NCBI GenBank assembly: GCA_009823395.1
Contig: CM020519.1
Location: 14,008,001 to 14,072,000, forward strand
Direction: 5' to 3'
DNA from: Thamnaconus septentrionalis
Lineage: Eukaryota > Chordata > Actinopteri > Tetraodontiformes > Monacanthidae
DNA length: 64,000 nt
Position numbers and translations under genes: made by a program. Within the stretch, counting starts at the first letter, position 1, and each line of letters starts with the position of its first letter. This document shows positions 23,706 to 35,366 of the stretch, piece after piece. The notes below the pieces were generated by a model. It searched no databases, was not told where the DNA came from, and saw nothing but the letters and a program-made list of their open reading frames with translations.

Positions 23706-24456
23706 GTCGGCGTGTTTTATCGTGGCAGTCATTTTCACTCAGAGCTTGTTGCTGTGCGCTACGCATTTGTCAAACTCGAGGGCAAATTCGCATATTTCCT
23801 CGTCTCCGCCGCAAAACGCCGCCACCGTCTCGCAAAAGGGCAATGCTGAGGAGGCGAAAGACACCCTGATGCCCAGTCTGCAAAAGTTGTTTGACAAAGA
23901 GGATGAAGAAGATGACAAAAAAAAGAAGGGCAGTCTATCTGATTTTCTTTCTTTCTTTTTTTTTTGCTGCAGTTCAGCATGAATCAGTATCTCCGAGCAC
24001 CGCTGCAGTTACTTAGCGCTTCTGTCCGGCGAAGGACGTTCGTTCATGGGAGACGCCTCGGCGTGTCGTACAGACAGCTTATTCTGGTGCTCGGCCCTTA
24101 AGAAAGTGTGATTTCACACTGTGTCATGAATGTCAAAGGGATGAATCCCCTCTGTGACTTGCACTGCGGCACTGCGGTAAGTTGAAAGACTGTTTAGCTC
24201 GCTGTCATGAGGCGAAAGCTCAGGCAGAAGCTTTGTTCTGAATCAGCGGCCGTAAACAAAAAAAAAAGGGGAGCCAAAAAAAATTAACAATGTATGATGG
24301 AGACTTTTATGTTTCCTGTGCTGTCACTGAGAACCAACCTATATCCTAACTCAGGCTCTCTCAGGAGTTAATTAACTGGCTGCTGACCACAAGATGGCGC
24401 TAGAGCACCGCCCCACTCCTCCAAGGCTCATTGAATAAAAAAACGATGAACTCTGC

Positions 24457-24850
24457 TTTAAGGTTCAGTGTGCAAAATTTGTCCTGATTTATCATTTTTA
24501 TATTGGTAAACTCTTAATGAAGTGCCCATAAATACATTCCTAAAAGTGGATGCTCACAGTCAAATAAAAGTATATATAAGAATTTACATAGAGCCATAGA
24601 GTCTTGCTCCCAATCAGTTAGCCGTGCAGACAATTCAGTCCACCTGACAGTGCGTTTCATACTTAGCGTGACTGTTTGCGTCCTCAAATAAACCAACAAA
24701 GAAGAAGGCGGATGAGATATCCAGGTTTGTGTGCAAAGGCCACCGTAGCTCACTGGCACGCTCGGGAGAGGGGGGACGAGCGACAGAGCGCTGCCATCTA
24801 AAATGTTCCCACTTGATGTCGCTGTTTCTTCTCAAAATCTCTAAATATTT
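24457..24850 (+). mobile_element. Element A copy 4, 3' truncated
   Basis: The left end TTTAAGGTTCAGTGTGCAAA and the interior landmarks (TATTGGTAAACTCTTAATGA; AACAAAGAAGAAGGCGGATG; GTAGCTCACTGGC) match the family. The copy stops at CTCTAAATATTTC, where an L2-tail repeat begins a few bases later, so the right terminus is missing. Confidence 0.75.
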
Positions 24851-24855
24851 CGAGC

Positions 24856-25166
24856 GTATGATCAGCAGGCCTGGGGCTATTCCACGTGGAGTTTGCATGT
24901 TCTACCTGTTGTGTCCGGGTGGGTTCACTGCGGGTACTCCAGCTTCCTCCCACAGCCCAAAAGCAGGCACACTCTTCAGTTGGCCACAGGTTGGAGTTTG
25001 AGTGTGAATCGTTTGTTTGTTTTTATGTGTGGCCCTTTGATAAACACGGCGACTTGTCAAGGGTGTAACCCCGCCTTCGCCCGAAGACAGCTGGGACCAG
25101 CTCCAGCAGACCCCTGCCACCCTAAGTGCAGGAGAAGCCGGAATAGAGGACGGATGAATGGATAAT
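24856..25166 (+). mobile_element. L2-type LINE 3'-tail / SINE tail fragment
   Basis: GTGGAGTTTGCATGTTCTAC, CTCCAGCTTCCTCCCACAGC, GCCCGAAGACAGCTGGGACC and GATGAATGGATAA, in that order, form the ubiquitous 3' tail shared by fish L2-type LINEs and their dependent SINEs (recalled). It is moderately diverged and abuts the truncated end of element A copy 4. Confidence 0.75.
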
Positions 25167-26286
25167 AACAGCGGCGGCCGACTACAAGAGCGGACGAAGG
25201 CACCTCCCCCATCCTCCGAACCTCATTGTATAAAAACGATAAAGTTTGCTTAAACAGGACAAGGACAAGATAACACAATTGTTATTCTACAAAAACATCC
25301 TTTTAGTTGACATTCAGAGTCAGAAAAAAAAAAAGGATGTGAAGGAAATCAGACCAAGCCGCCGAAATTTGCAAATTAGGCAACAGGCCGTGAACCGAAG
25401 AGGAACATCCATCATCCAACATCCTCAGTGAATGGCAAAATGTCCATTAGATCCTTGTGTTTAGCCGTGTTCTTCATTTAGGAACTCTATGGTCTTCATC
25501 TTTACTCCATGTCCACAGAGGGAGTACAGCACTTTTTACTGAGCACCGCCAAAAAAAAAACATGCCAGCACTTCCTATTAAAAGCTACTATTATACATCC
25601 TCAAACAAAAATAAACATTAGTGTAAAGCATTTTCAATAGATTCTGCCAATCAGATGACTTAACGGATGAAAAACCTCGCCAACCAAGAAACCTCGCTAG
25701 GTCGTTCCTTGTCCCCACCATTAATATGTGAACTGGCTCATCGATATGTATGCTATATTATAATGTTGCATATTATATTGTCGGCCATTGCACGTGTGAG
25801 CAGTTTTTATAGGAGGGAGAAAAAAAATCAATAGGAAGTTTTGCAGAGGTGCGGAACTCTCCAAGGGCCTGTTGAGGCTTTGTACCATTTTTGCATGTTT
25901 TCATAACTGACAAAACAAAAACAATGGATATGGCCGCGCGGCTCTGTTTCCAATTGCAACGCTCACCACCGTAATGGTTCTCCTAATGAAAACCGAGGAG
26001 AGGAGCAGAGGGGAACAATTACTATTTTTATTGATCAAAAGCTAATGAAAACGGAAGCGAATGCTTCGCTCATCTTTTTATTTCCCTCAGTGTAACTGTT
26101 TGACTTTCTCATCTCCTCAACGCAAGTTCGGCTGGCTTTGTGCACCTGTTTTTTGTTTTGTTTGCTTTTATTGATATCGGCTCAGTTTGAAATTAGCATT
26201 GTTTCATTCCTTAGCATCAGAGTTGCTCAGTGGATCTCTCTTGCAGCATGTTAAGGGATTTTTTTTTTTCTTCTGTCGTTCTACAG

Positions 26287-26404
26287 GCTGGAAGGAACAG
26301 AGGAGAAGTTCAGGAACAGAGAGAGCCGTCCTGAGGACCTGCAGCTCATCGCCGAGCTGAAGGACATGGTGTCCGAAAGAGAGTCGCTCGTCAAGAAACT
26401 GGTG
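26287..26404 (+). CDS. fam184a: fam184a coding exon
   Basis: The exon follows a polypyrimidine acceptor (TTCTACAG) and ends GTG|GTAGGT in phase 0. Its first G completes a leucine codon; the rest reads LEGTEEKFRNRESRPEDLQL then IAELKDMVSERESLVKKLV. Mammalian FAM184A has RESKPEDIQMITELKAMLTE at the same place (recalled). The segment is charged and helical and closes the long coiled-coil portion. The intron before it is 10.8 kb and the one after it 3.5 kb. Confidence 0.95.
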
Positions 26405-27564
26405 GTAGGTAATTGGTGGCTAAGCAATACATATATAACAAGGGGTGCCTTTGGTCTTAGGGTTACCTATCCAAATGTGGAAGCCAATGCAAAATGATTT
26501 TATTTAGCATTAAAACAGTCTGAACATTTTGTTAATTTATTGTATTTTCTCTCCTGGATGCAGAATTAAAAACTAGTAACAGGTGTGATTACCGGTAAAA
26601 ATGCAGAAGACATCAGAGCAATTGAGAGTTGGCATGTGTGGTTTATCGGCCTGCTTGTTATCGAATAACAGATATCGCAAATGTGATTACTCCAGAAATC
26701 AGATTTTTGCCTGCATGAAAACAGGGCTCGCTATCGACTCGATAGCAAAAACACAGTCACGTGGAAGCAGAGTGAGAGGATTTGCAGGTGAGTCCTGAAG
26801 AAGGGTCCCTATTAGTCTGTCCTGGTTGATGTCCCACCAATCAGCTGGCAGTCATCCTTCCATGGCTCAAATGTCAGCTGGGAGCCCGAGAGGCAGAGCC
26901 GTGGAGGCCGACAACGTGTCCCATCGCAGCAGGCTTCCTGGATTAATCGAAGCCAAGCGAGGGGGGAGTGGCACAGACGCAGCCCGTATCCATCACTCAG
27001 CAAGACGTTCGGCAGACAGAAGCAGTGGTGGCTGGAGCTCCATTGGGGTTGCAGCAGATATCTTGACACATCTCGCAGAAAGTAATCAGTGTTTTGTAAA
27101 AACAAAAAACAAAAAATGCTGAATGTTTTTTGTTTGTTTGTTTTTCGTTTTTTATAGATGTGACTTGGTTGTTCCCATTATGTGTCTTCTGAAAGGCTAA
27201 TGGAATCCTGCCTTCTGTTTGTGGTGACCGTGCTACTAGCGTTGTAGTTCTGGCCACTTTTGTGCGGTTTAGATCTCGCTTCGGCCTCAACAGTCTCTGG
27301 TCTTGGTCTTGTCTTGGTTTCGGATGCAACAGCCTCAAAGACGCTGCAGTGTCATGATTTTTACGACTCCTTCGCCAAATGCAATCAAGAAGATACACCG
27401 ATTATAAAAAAAAAAATACTACAATGAAAAAAACAGGGCAAAAAAAATACTACTTTTTGCCCTGTTTTTGAGTGGCCTCTCTCACACTCCCCAATATGAT
27501 TTTTCTTGTTTTGCTCTACAATATATACAAGTGGTAATAGTAGTATTTTTCAGTCTTTGTCTTG

Positions 27565-28080
27565 ACCATTGACTGAGTATACAGATGGACAGAGCCACCC
27601 ATTGGTTTGCGAACACCCGTTGGGAAGCTCAACGATTGGTCTCAGAGTCGGAACCATCTTGAGTTTCCAGTTCGCTTTAAAACCGGAAAATTCCAGATTC
27701 GAATGTGTGGGTGGTACTGAAGGTGAGCGATGATTGGATCATGAGTGCAGCATACTGTTTGCCCCAATGCCCACCCACCCAGTGGTAAGCTGGCTGCAGT
27801 TGGATGCTATACATAAGCCATAACCAAAACTGTATGGCCATTTTTACTCAAATTAGAGCAAATTACTGATAATAGGAATGTTTAACAAATACTTAACAAA
27901 TTGTTTTCTCCATCTATTTAGACCAACAAAAAGTTTGTGCGAGTTTGTAACAGTATTTTTTGCAACCAATTTTGGCGGTTCCTGCTGGTCAAATGAGAGA
28001 ATGCAGATTTTTGGTACCTCCGTGTTGGCCTCCTTTTTGCTCCTGGAAGCTCTGATTATCTTTTTATGCAGTCAATTGGC
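27565..28080 (+). repeat. Interspersed repeat C, copy 1
   Basis: It shares ordered landmarks with the block at 29095: AGATGGAC(A/C)GAG, CACCCATTGGTTTGC, GATTCGAATGTGTGGGTGGT (GATTGGA follows), GCCCCAATGCCCAC, TTTTTGGTACCTCCGTGTTG and TGGAAGCTCTGATTATC. No protein frame or terminal inverted repeat was recognised. Confidence 0.7.
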
Positions 28081-29094
28081 TCGACTCATTGTCGGTCTTG
28101 ACTTGGTCTTGGTCTCCACAAGGTCTTGCTTGGTCTTGGTCTTGATCCTGTCTCATCTCAATACCCCAGTCTTTCCTTCCATACCACAGAATAAGTTAGC
28201 TTAAAAAAAAATGAAGCAAACACAGGATGAATTGTAAAATGCTAAGCGACCATTTAAGCTGAGGTCAGTAATCTCATTAGAGTGTGCTTTGTGTTCTGCC
28301 AGATGTTAGACATCGACATCACTTGCGATACTTTGTATCCTTGACATTTTAAGATCAAATGGGCCCCACCTCATTAACACTTGGGTTTTCATTTAGTGGG
28401 TCTGGGGGAAAAAAACAGGGTCTGTGTGGTTCAGCTGGACTAATCACATGAGGGTGACCTAATAGATCAAATTTCACAGCGCTCTGAGAGTCAAGAATGT
28501 TATCAACATGTTTGCTCTTTCTCGTGTCTCTTCTTACTCTTTAGAAATCCTAAAAAGTATGAATTTATTGAGCTAACAACAGTCAGAAGGGGGCTCCACA
28601 ACGGGGTGATTGGGGCACAGTTGACACTAGTGAAGGGAAACGCAATTCTTTTTACTGTATTGTATGAGTCGTTATTCAAAGAGAATTATGTTTTTCAATC
28701 ATTTGAGTCACTGTGTCACCCAGAGTGAGCGGTAATCCATATGATGACCCACTCCCAGCGCAATAGACTGATCAATTGATTTACAGTTTTGCCAGGCAGG
28801 GCTGAGGGTTGATGGTCCGACTCTCCTTCCCCATCTCTGTTATTGTATCCTTGGGCAAGGCATTTTACCGACATTGCCTCATATGAAAGTGAGTGGATGT
28901 TTGGTGATGGTCATAGGGGCCATTTGGCGCAGATTGGCTGCAACGTTTCAGTCAGTCTGCCCTCAGGCTGCTGTGACTACACGCGTAGTTTACCGCCACC
29001 AGTGTGACTGTAGTATGAATGAATAATGATTTCAATGCAAGCACTTTGAGTATCTGGTAGAAAAGCACAATTTGAATCTATCCTGAGTTGAAAC

Positions 29095-29610
29095 CATGGA
29101 CTGTATATAAAGATGGACCGAGTCATAGTGACATCACCCATTGGTTTGCAAATACTCTTTTTGAAATGTATAGGCTGGTTTCATTGTTAGCGGCATCTTG
29201 ATTTAACACTTCATTTTGAAACTGGAAGATTCCATATTTGGATGTGTGGGTGGTGCCCAAGGTTGGCAATGATTGGACTGTCAGAACAGCATGTGCCCCA
29301 TTGCCCACTCATTCTCTTGCTAGCGTGCCGACTACATTTTCCTACTAAATTGTAGCCATGCCCACAAATGTGGCAATCTTTAGTCAAAATTAGACCAAAT
29401 TTGACCAAATTTGACCAAATGGTCATTTGGTCAATTTGATTTTCACTTTTATTGACCCGTGGTTGAAACCCACAAAAAATGTAAACAATTTTTAAAACCA
29501 ATTTTTGAACCAGTCATTTTTGGGCAGACAATGGAATACAAGTTTTTGGTACATCTGTGTTGCCCTCCTTTTTGAAACTGGAAGCTCTGTCCATCTTATC
29601 AACATACATT
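29095..29610 (+). repeat. Interspersed repeat C, copy 2
   Basis: Counterparts of copy 1 in the same order: ACTGTATATAAAGATGGACC, CACCCATTGGTTTGCAAATA, ATTTGGATGTGTGGGTGGTG, GTTTTTGGTACATCTGTGTT and TGGAAGCTCTGTCCATCTTA. The two copies lie about 1.5 kb apart in the same orientation and are clearly diverged. They are either an old local duplication or two insertions of one family. A short direct TTGACCAAAT triplication occurs near 29395-29430. Confidence 0.7.
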
Positions 29611-29935
29611 TGGTGGTTTGAACAAGAAATGGGCTATGAGCATTTGCATAGTAGTGACATGTTGTCTGGCCTCTTCTTTGCAATTAGCTTGGAAGCAGTA
29701 ATAGAGAAGAGTCAGGGAACAAGTTAATAGAGACAAGGAATGGTGACCCATGAGTGAAATGATTTGAGTTTTTCATGAGTTGTTCAAGACTCACATCACT
29801 CATTCATATACTCAATGGACTGTGCTTTGGCCCTTGATCGGCTTTGGGGGTTAAAGCTAACACTGTAAAATATATTGTTCAGGGGTTGCCCAACGATGGC
29901 CTGACTTGTGATGTAGCATGGTCTTTCTCCTCCAG

Positions 29936-30040
29936 GACGATAAGAAGTTCTACCAACTAGAGCTGGTCAACAGAGAGACCAACTTCAACAAAGTGTTCAA
30001 TGCCAGTCCTAACGTTGGAGTAATCAACCCGCTCATTAAG
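29936..30040 (+). CDS. fam184a: fam184a coding exon (most conserved segment)
   Basis: This exon is exactly 35 codons, phase 0 at both ends, from acceptor TCCTCCAG to donor AAG|GTAGGC. It reads DDKKFYQLELVNRETNFNKV then FNASPNVGVINPLIK. Mammalian FAM184A has DNKFYQLELVNRETNFNKVF then NSSPTVGVINPLAK (recalled), making this the best-conserved part seen here. It lies just after the coiled coil and probably marks a functional motif or binding segment, although no function is known to me. Confidence 0.97.
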
Positions 30041-31783
30041 GTAGGCCCTCATTTTTTTTTTGGTGGTAAACCGGGGCACTGTGATCAGCCTGTCGCCTTG
30101 TTTCAGTCCACGGCAAAAATGATATCCTGTCCATCTCATCTCAGCTCTAAGGTTCAAATACTTCTCTCTCTGTCACCAGATGAAGTCTACGTCTGGCAGA
30201 TAGTTACTGTGGTCCTGCTTTAGCAATGTGTTTCTCCCTTTTACACTTAACACAAAGGAGAGTCTAAAAAGAGCAGTGCACAGCAGATGGTCAATGCTCT
30301 AATGGGGATATCTGGCATGAAATAAGTAAGAAAAAAAAATACAGTGAAATATTTCCACAGTTAAAATAACGATATCCAATAATTTTGTTCTGAGCGTGAA
30401 CTGGTACTCAGTTCAATATCTCTGCTGTCACAAAAAGATGAAATGGTAAATCTCCTTTCTGTTGTTGTTGTTCTACTACTAGCAGACATTTTTGCAATAA
30501 AGCCCAGCCTCCTAAACCCTGATTGTATTGTTTGAAACTAGATTAAAGGTCACATGCTGTGCAAAAAAATACTTTTCTAGTTGTCTGCAGCAATAATACG
30601 CACATCTTCAGCCTGACACGGAACTCCCCAGAAATTTAGAGTCCATCATTTACTACTTTGGCTTTGCTCATCTTCTCAGAATGTGCTTGCGAAAACCGAA
30701 CCCCTCCCTTTGTGATGTCACAGAGGACACACACCTCACTGAGACCTCTCAGGATGGTCGCAACACCCCAGCCTTGAGTTCATTGAACCTTCTGAGGGCA
30801 TTTTTGTTTTCGCCCCCTTCCAAAGCATCAGTTTTAGCAGGATGCTAAACAGTAGCTCACTGGCAAGCTCCGGAGAGGGAGAGAGAGAGTGAAAGCCACT
30901 GCATTCTTAAATCTAACCACCTCACGTCGCTGTTTCTTCTTCAGAATCTCCAAATGTTACACACTTAACCTCGAAATCGATTTTATCAGACGCTAAATCG
31001 ATTTAATAGCAGGATGCTAAAGCTGAGCGGGGGGGGCGACAAACAGAGGGCTAAACGTGATGTCACGTGGAGTTTGTTAAACTTTAAGCTGGGGGTTTTG
31101 CCGTCAAGTAGGGTAACCATCGCTAACATGAAGGTGAGTCTGAGAAAATGTGCCTCCGACTCTTCTTCGCGGCCGGCGGTCCTGGTCGACAGGCACTGAC
31201 GTCACATTTCCCAAGGCGTCTCGAGTCCACTGGTTCCCACTGCATGACGGCCATCGAACCACCGGGGTCCTACACCTTCCAGCTCCTGCCTCTTTGTGTA
31301 CTCAACATCCCACATGCGTGTGTCTGTCGTTGTCTCCTGTGCGTCGGACTCCCATCGACTCGTATGTGTGTGTCCCACTGGACTTGAATTCCGCTGACTC
31401 CTCCTCCTCCCCGCTCTCCTCTTTTGCTTTCCAAGCCATTTGTTAGTGTGAGGTGTTTCTGCTTTGATGCATTTTTTTTCTCCCTCTCCATCTAAACTTT
31501 CATCCTGCGCAGAGTGGCCAACGCTTTAAGGTTCTCGATCGAGAGTTTCCCGAAACCGATCAGCAGCACGCTGCTCTTTCTCCTCTCTCACGCTGGATTA
31601 GACATCTCGCCCTGGAAAACTCCCATTCTCCATCTTTTTTTTTCTTTCCTCTCCTCCATTTCCTCTTATCCCTTTTAACCTCATTTTGTTTGAAACCTTT
31701 TTTTTTTTTTTTTTTTTTTTTATTCCTTTCGCTCCGTTTTTGATCCCGATGCCCCTCCTCTTCCCTATTTGTTTTCTGTGTAG
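30041..31783 (+). other. fam184a intron
   Basis: The intron begins GTAGGC and ends TGTGTAG. It contains a truncated element A copy (30840-30972) and, near the acceptor, long pyrimidine and poly(T) runs (about 31630-31722). Nothing else is supported. Confidence 0.85.
30840..30972 (+). mobile_element. Element A copy 5, 3' part
   Basis: GTAGCTCACTGGCAAGCTCC through CTCCAAATGTTACACACTTA matches the right third of the family. It is followed by AAATCGATTTTATCAGACG, a flank also found directly after the copy ending at 33610. Confidence 0.75.
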
Positions 31784-32031
31784 CAAAAGAGAAAGAATGA
31801 GAAAACATCCAGCAGCAGATTCAGCAGCTCCTCTAATGTCAGGGCTACCACGGAGGCCGCAGGCGTGGGCGTGGCCGTTTCAGGCTCGGGCGGCGGGCTA
31901 CCGCCCCCGCCCCCAGCCCTGCCCACTCGCCTCGAGCCCATCCCCAACTCCCCCCTCCACCACCTCGAGCTCAACTCCAACAAACCTCTTCCCCCGCCGA
32001 CCCCTCCCACCGAAGCCAAGAAATACATGAG
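31784..32031 (+). CDS. fam184a: fam184a coding exon (basic, then Gly/Pro-rich linker)
   Basis: The exon runs from acceptor TGTGTAG to donor AG|GTGAGA and ends in phase 2. It encodes QKRKNEKTSSSRFSSSSNVR, then a low-complexity Gly/Ala/Val and Pro stretch, then RLEPIPNSPLHHLELNSNKP and LPPPTPPTEAKKYM. Mammalian FAM184A has QKKKNDKSPTNRFVS and RLDPIPNSPVHDIEFNSSKP at the two ends (recalled); the middle is species-specific. The segment is probably disordered, with a basic start and proline-rich SH3-type ligand-like stretches. The G+C content is far above the neighbouring introns. Confidence 0.94.
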
Positions 32032-33153
32032 GTGAGACCTTGCAGACCAGACAGGCAGCAGCTGACCAGTCTGTCCGTTTCTTCCGAAAACAGACTCCGA
32101 TAAAGGTTGTAAAGGTGAAAAGCACTTTATTTGTCTGGCTCGTCGGCTGTAAAAAGCCTTTGTTTTTTTGTTTCTCAAGTGGAAACCTTAAATTGTTTCT
32201 AAACCAAAACATGAAACTTCTTGGTAGGAGAATAACTGGTGGTTTTAAATGTGTGTTCTTTCCTGCCTTGTTTGTTTTTAAGCGACGATAACTAGCTTAA
32301 AATTAGCTTGTAGGTTGCGTCTTCCAGCCGACTTAGCTGTGAAGCTACTGCTACAGTGGAAGCTACTGGCTAATAGCTGTAGCATCTTAAGCGTAACATA
32401 AATAACATAATAATAATCTCGCCTACATTCACTAAAAGTGATGTTTAATTCCAGGATTAAAGGGGCCTTTAAAAAAAAGAGAAGTCTGAGACTTCAAGAT
32501 AACAGGCTGTTGTTTAGGAGAGTTTGCTAATCAAGTCCTCCTTTCAACACAGTTGTTAAGCTTGTAACATTTCCTGACCTCACGCAAAGTTGAGCTCCTA
32601 AAACTTTATGCCATGTTTGTACTAAGCCCGTGAGTAATATGTTATGTATTGTTTTTGCCGTGCTTTCTAAGCTAGCAGTGGCTGTTTGCCTGGTTGGCGG
32701 TCTTATTGTGATCATAATCTTAATTGGTAATATTTGTTTTCTAGTAGACTATCTACAAAACAGATACTATGAATGCAAGGATTTTTAAAAATCCAGACTA
32801 TTTTTATCATAACGTGCTGAAGCTGAATGCATAATTCTGCTTCCTCACATGCTGGTAATCTGACATTCTTTTGCTGCGGTAGATCAGATATAAAAAAAAC
32901 ACAATGTCATTTCATTCCGACGCAACTGTTTATCTACAAAAGGCAAGACGGATTAGATAATTGATTTATTGTCCTTATCTCCAAACACTGAGAAAATTCT
33001 AAACAGAGCCCTATCTGAGGTAACTCTGCTTCTGGCTCTCTTAGAGATTAAATTTAACCGAATCAGCAACAGGGCAGAACACACAAAACTATACATTTTC
33101 CATTTTGATTAATTCCTACATACAACATGGAAACTGAACTCACTTACAAATGA

Positions 33154-33610
33154 TTTAAAGTTCCAGTGTGTAACATTTGGCTTTATTTATAATTTTTATA
33201 TTGGTAAAAGCTTAATATAAATCATTTATCATCAATATAAGTGTATAATTGCAATACAATAAAAGTAATTTGGTTTTCCTACCCTTAGAATGTTTCTTAT
33301 TTATATATATATACGAATACATATACAGCAAGTTAGTTGCCATCTTGTACTGCCACTTTTCTAAGGAAGCCTGGTGTGGACAATCCAGCTGCCTGACAGC
33401 GCATTTCGTAACTAGGGCATTTTCAAATTAAACCAACAAAGAAGAAGGTGGAGGTATCCAGGTTTGGGTGCGCAGGACCCCCGTAGCTCACTGGCAAGCT
33501 CAGGAGAGGGGGAAAGAGAGAGCGTGAAAGCCGCTGCATCCTAAAATGTAACCGCCTCACGTCGCTGTTTCTTCTTCAAAATCTCCAAATGTTACACACT
33601 TAACCTTTAA
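33154..33610 (+). mobile_element. Element A copy 6 (best preserved, about 457 bp)
   Basis: The left end TTAAAGTTCCAGTGTGTAAC (ATTTGG follows) pairs with the right end, whose reverse complement is TTAAAGGTTAAGTGTGTAAC (ATTTGG follows). These are imperfect inverted termini of about 26 bp. The interior has no meaningful open frame, so the element depends on a transposase supplied elsewhere. This copy defines the ends of the family. The superfamily and target duplication are not resolved. Confidence 0.8.
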
Positions 33611-33773
33611 ATCGATTTCATCAGACGTGCAAACAGTTGCATCTGACAACGTGCGACCGAATGCTGTTGCAGCGGGATCACTTCGGAATCTGCTAAGCTG
33701 CCGCTGAACACAACTAAAGCCCTTTCACTGCTCTCATAGAGGGAGCCCTGACTGGATTTTCCCTGCGCACAGA

Positions 33774-33860
33774 ATAGAATGCAACAGAATAGAATAGAAC
33801 GTCTTTATTTATCCCACATTGGGGAAATCTACATAATTACAATGACATGTAGGGCAATAG
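33774..33860 (+). repeat. GAATA-rich interspersed repeat fragment
   Basis: AGAATAGAATAGAACGTCTT then TATTTATCCCACATTGGGGA resembles a common fish repeat with a short AGAAT tandem head (recalled). Its 3' limit is uncertain. Confidence 0.5.
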
Positions 33861-34851
33861 TTCGAACAAATTATATCAATTAAAAAGAAAATAAAGCAAT
33901 GAAATAGAATAAACTACCTAGACTAAAGAGTTAGAAAGGAAGGAAAATCAACTACTTACATCTATGTGGACAGTTCTATTTTTTATCGAAGCAAGATTTG
34001 CCAACAGTGTTTTGTATGCAAAGTCCTAGACATGTAGAGTTCAACATTTGATACATGCATCCCACAGAAAGACAAAGAATGGCCTTGGAATGCAAAAAGG
34101 GCATGTTTTTGTTTTTTCAGTTTTTGTTTTTTTTGGTTTTATTTTCTCCTCTCTGTGTTTGTGTCAAGTGTGAACAGTGTTAGCAAGCGCGCATGACGAG
34201 CTCCATGTTTTGTGTTCTCGGGACGCTGTGACAACCTTGCCCGTCCGTCCGTGTCTTGTTTTGTGGGCCGTTTCATGTCGTTGCTCTTGTGTCGTGTCAC
34301 TCTGTGGTTGTTCACCTCCGTCCGAAAACTGCAGCATGTCGACGGCTCGAGCCGAGACGGCGCCGCAACTCCAAACGCCGACAAACCCCCGTCGCTGTGA
34401 ATACGTCGTGGGGTTGATATTGCATTCCGCCCTAACAGTCTGTCCCCTCTCGGTGTGGTTGGTGGCCGGCGTCTCCTCTTGAAACTTTTTCCTTCTCTGC
34501 CCGGCGCGACGAAACGCTTGGCCTTTTGTTTTCTTCCCTGGCTGCGATTGGGTCACCGTGGCGTTGGAGCGACAGTATGAATTATGTAACATGCTTCCTT
34601 ACATGAATACATGCAGCTGTGTCTTGCATGCCCCAGAGAGATTGTGTTGTTGCGGGGTTGCTGGTGTTGAGGGTTTTTTTAGCATGTGTCGAGTGCGCGT
34701 GGAAGGGAGAGAAAGTGAGCGCATGTCCCAGTTATTTTCATCTACTCCGATGCATGATTTGCTGCTATTTATGTAAAGAGTGAAAATGTTGGAGGCTGCT
34801 GCTTTGTATGAACTTCAAAATAGGGGGATTGGATTGGTCCTCTTTTGCAGC

Positions 34852-34852
34852 A

Positions 34853-34884
<32 letters not shown>
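34852..34884. repeat. (CA)n microsatellite
   Basis: CA repeat with one interruption near its 3' end. Confidence 0.9.
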
Positions 34885-35248
34885 ACAACAGAGCCAGACG
34901 ATGACAGTATGAGGTCAGGTATCATGCAACCGCCCTGAAATATTTTCAGGCATCATTAAACGATTGGCTCCTCCTCCCCAGACGCACACTTTTTTTGTTC
35001 TCTTAGCTTATTCTGATCCCGCCGCCCGCCGACGCTAATCCTCGCTCCGACAGCGGTGGTGAGCCATTTGTTCACCTCGCCGCTTTAAATTCACGGATCG
35101 CTTTTGTTTCGCTTTTTTTTTGTTTTTTTTTCTTGACGGGTAGACTTGGTTATCGTCGAAACACAAAGTACTGAGCCAAACACAAAGTTAAATAACGCTC
35201 GAGAGTAATTAGTGTCACGCCACCATCAGGCCCAGACCATACACAACC

Positions 35249-35366
35249 CAGGGGTGGGCAAAAAAAAGGGGGAGGGGGTACTGATGAAATACAGCTATTT
35301 TATTGCTTGCTTGCTATCAATATAATTTCTTCAAGTTCAGAGGGCCGGAGTTTGCCCAATGCCTGT
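35249..35366. mobile_element. Short hAT-like element or solo pair of ends
   Basis: CAGGGGTGGGCAAA at the left and GAGTTTGCCCAATGCCTG at the right are near inverted complements of hAT-type termini. The flanking 8-mers (ACACAACC and TGCTAAAC) do not match convincingly, so the insertion is old or the limits are imprecise. Confidence 0.5.

Larger units (their letters stand above)
15531..26286 (+). other. fam184a intron (10.8 kb)
   Basis: The intron begins GTAAGT and ends TTCTACAG. It is a repeat-rich interval holding a TATA-containing CpG island, a palindromic DNA-element remnant, an interspersed repeat at 17800-18130, element A copies, a tandem duplication with a hAT insertion, tRNA-SINE-like and L2-tail fragments, and several microsatellites. 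No additional fam184a exon was recognised. I see no supported feature in roughly 18.5-20.1 kb. Confidence 0.85.
26405..29935 (+). other. fam184a intron
   Basis: The intron begins GTAGGT and ends TCCTCCAG. It contains a relatively GC-rich open stretch near 26826-27000 with no recognisable homology, and two diverged copies of one interspersed repeat (27565-28080 and 29095-29610). No other supported feature. Confidence 0.85.

Noticed and set aside
24390..25250. Direct repeats (CAAGA...GCACC...CTCATTG.ATAAAAA) flanking element A copy 4 and the L2 tail
   Set aside because: Similarity by eye is partial and includes low-complexity sequence. Without alignment statistics I cannot support a target duplication or recombination product.
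26826..27122. Possible extra fam184a exon or separate gene (98-codon open frame)
   Set aside because: The flanking fam184a exons join exactly in phase without it, no homology is recognised, and the 3' part runs into an A/T-rich repeat. It may be a conserved non-coding block at most.
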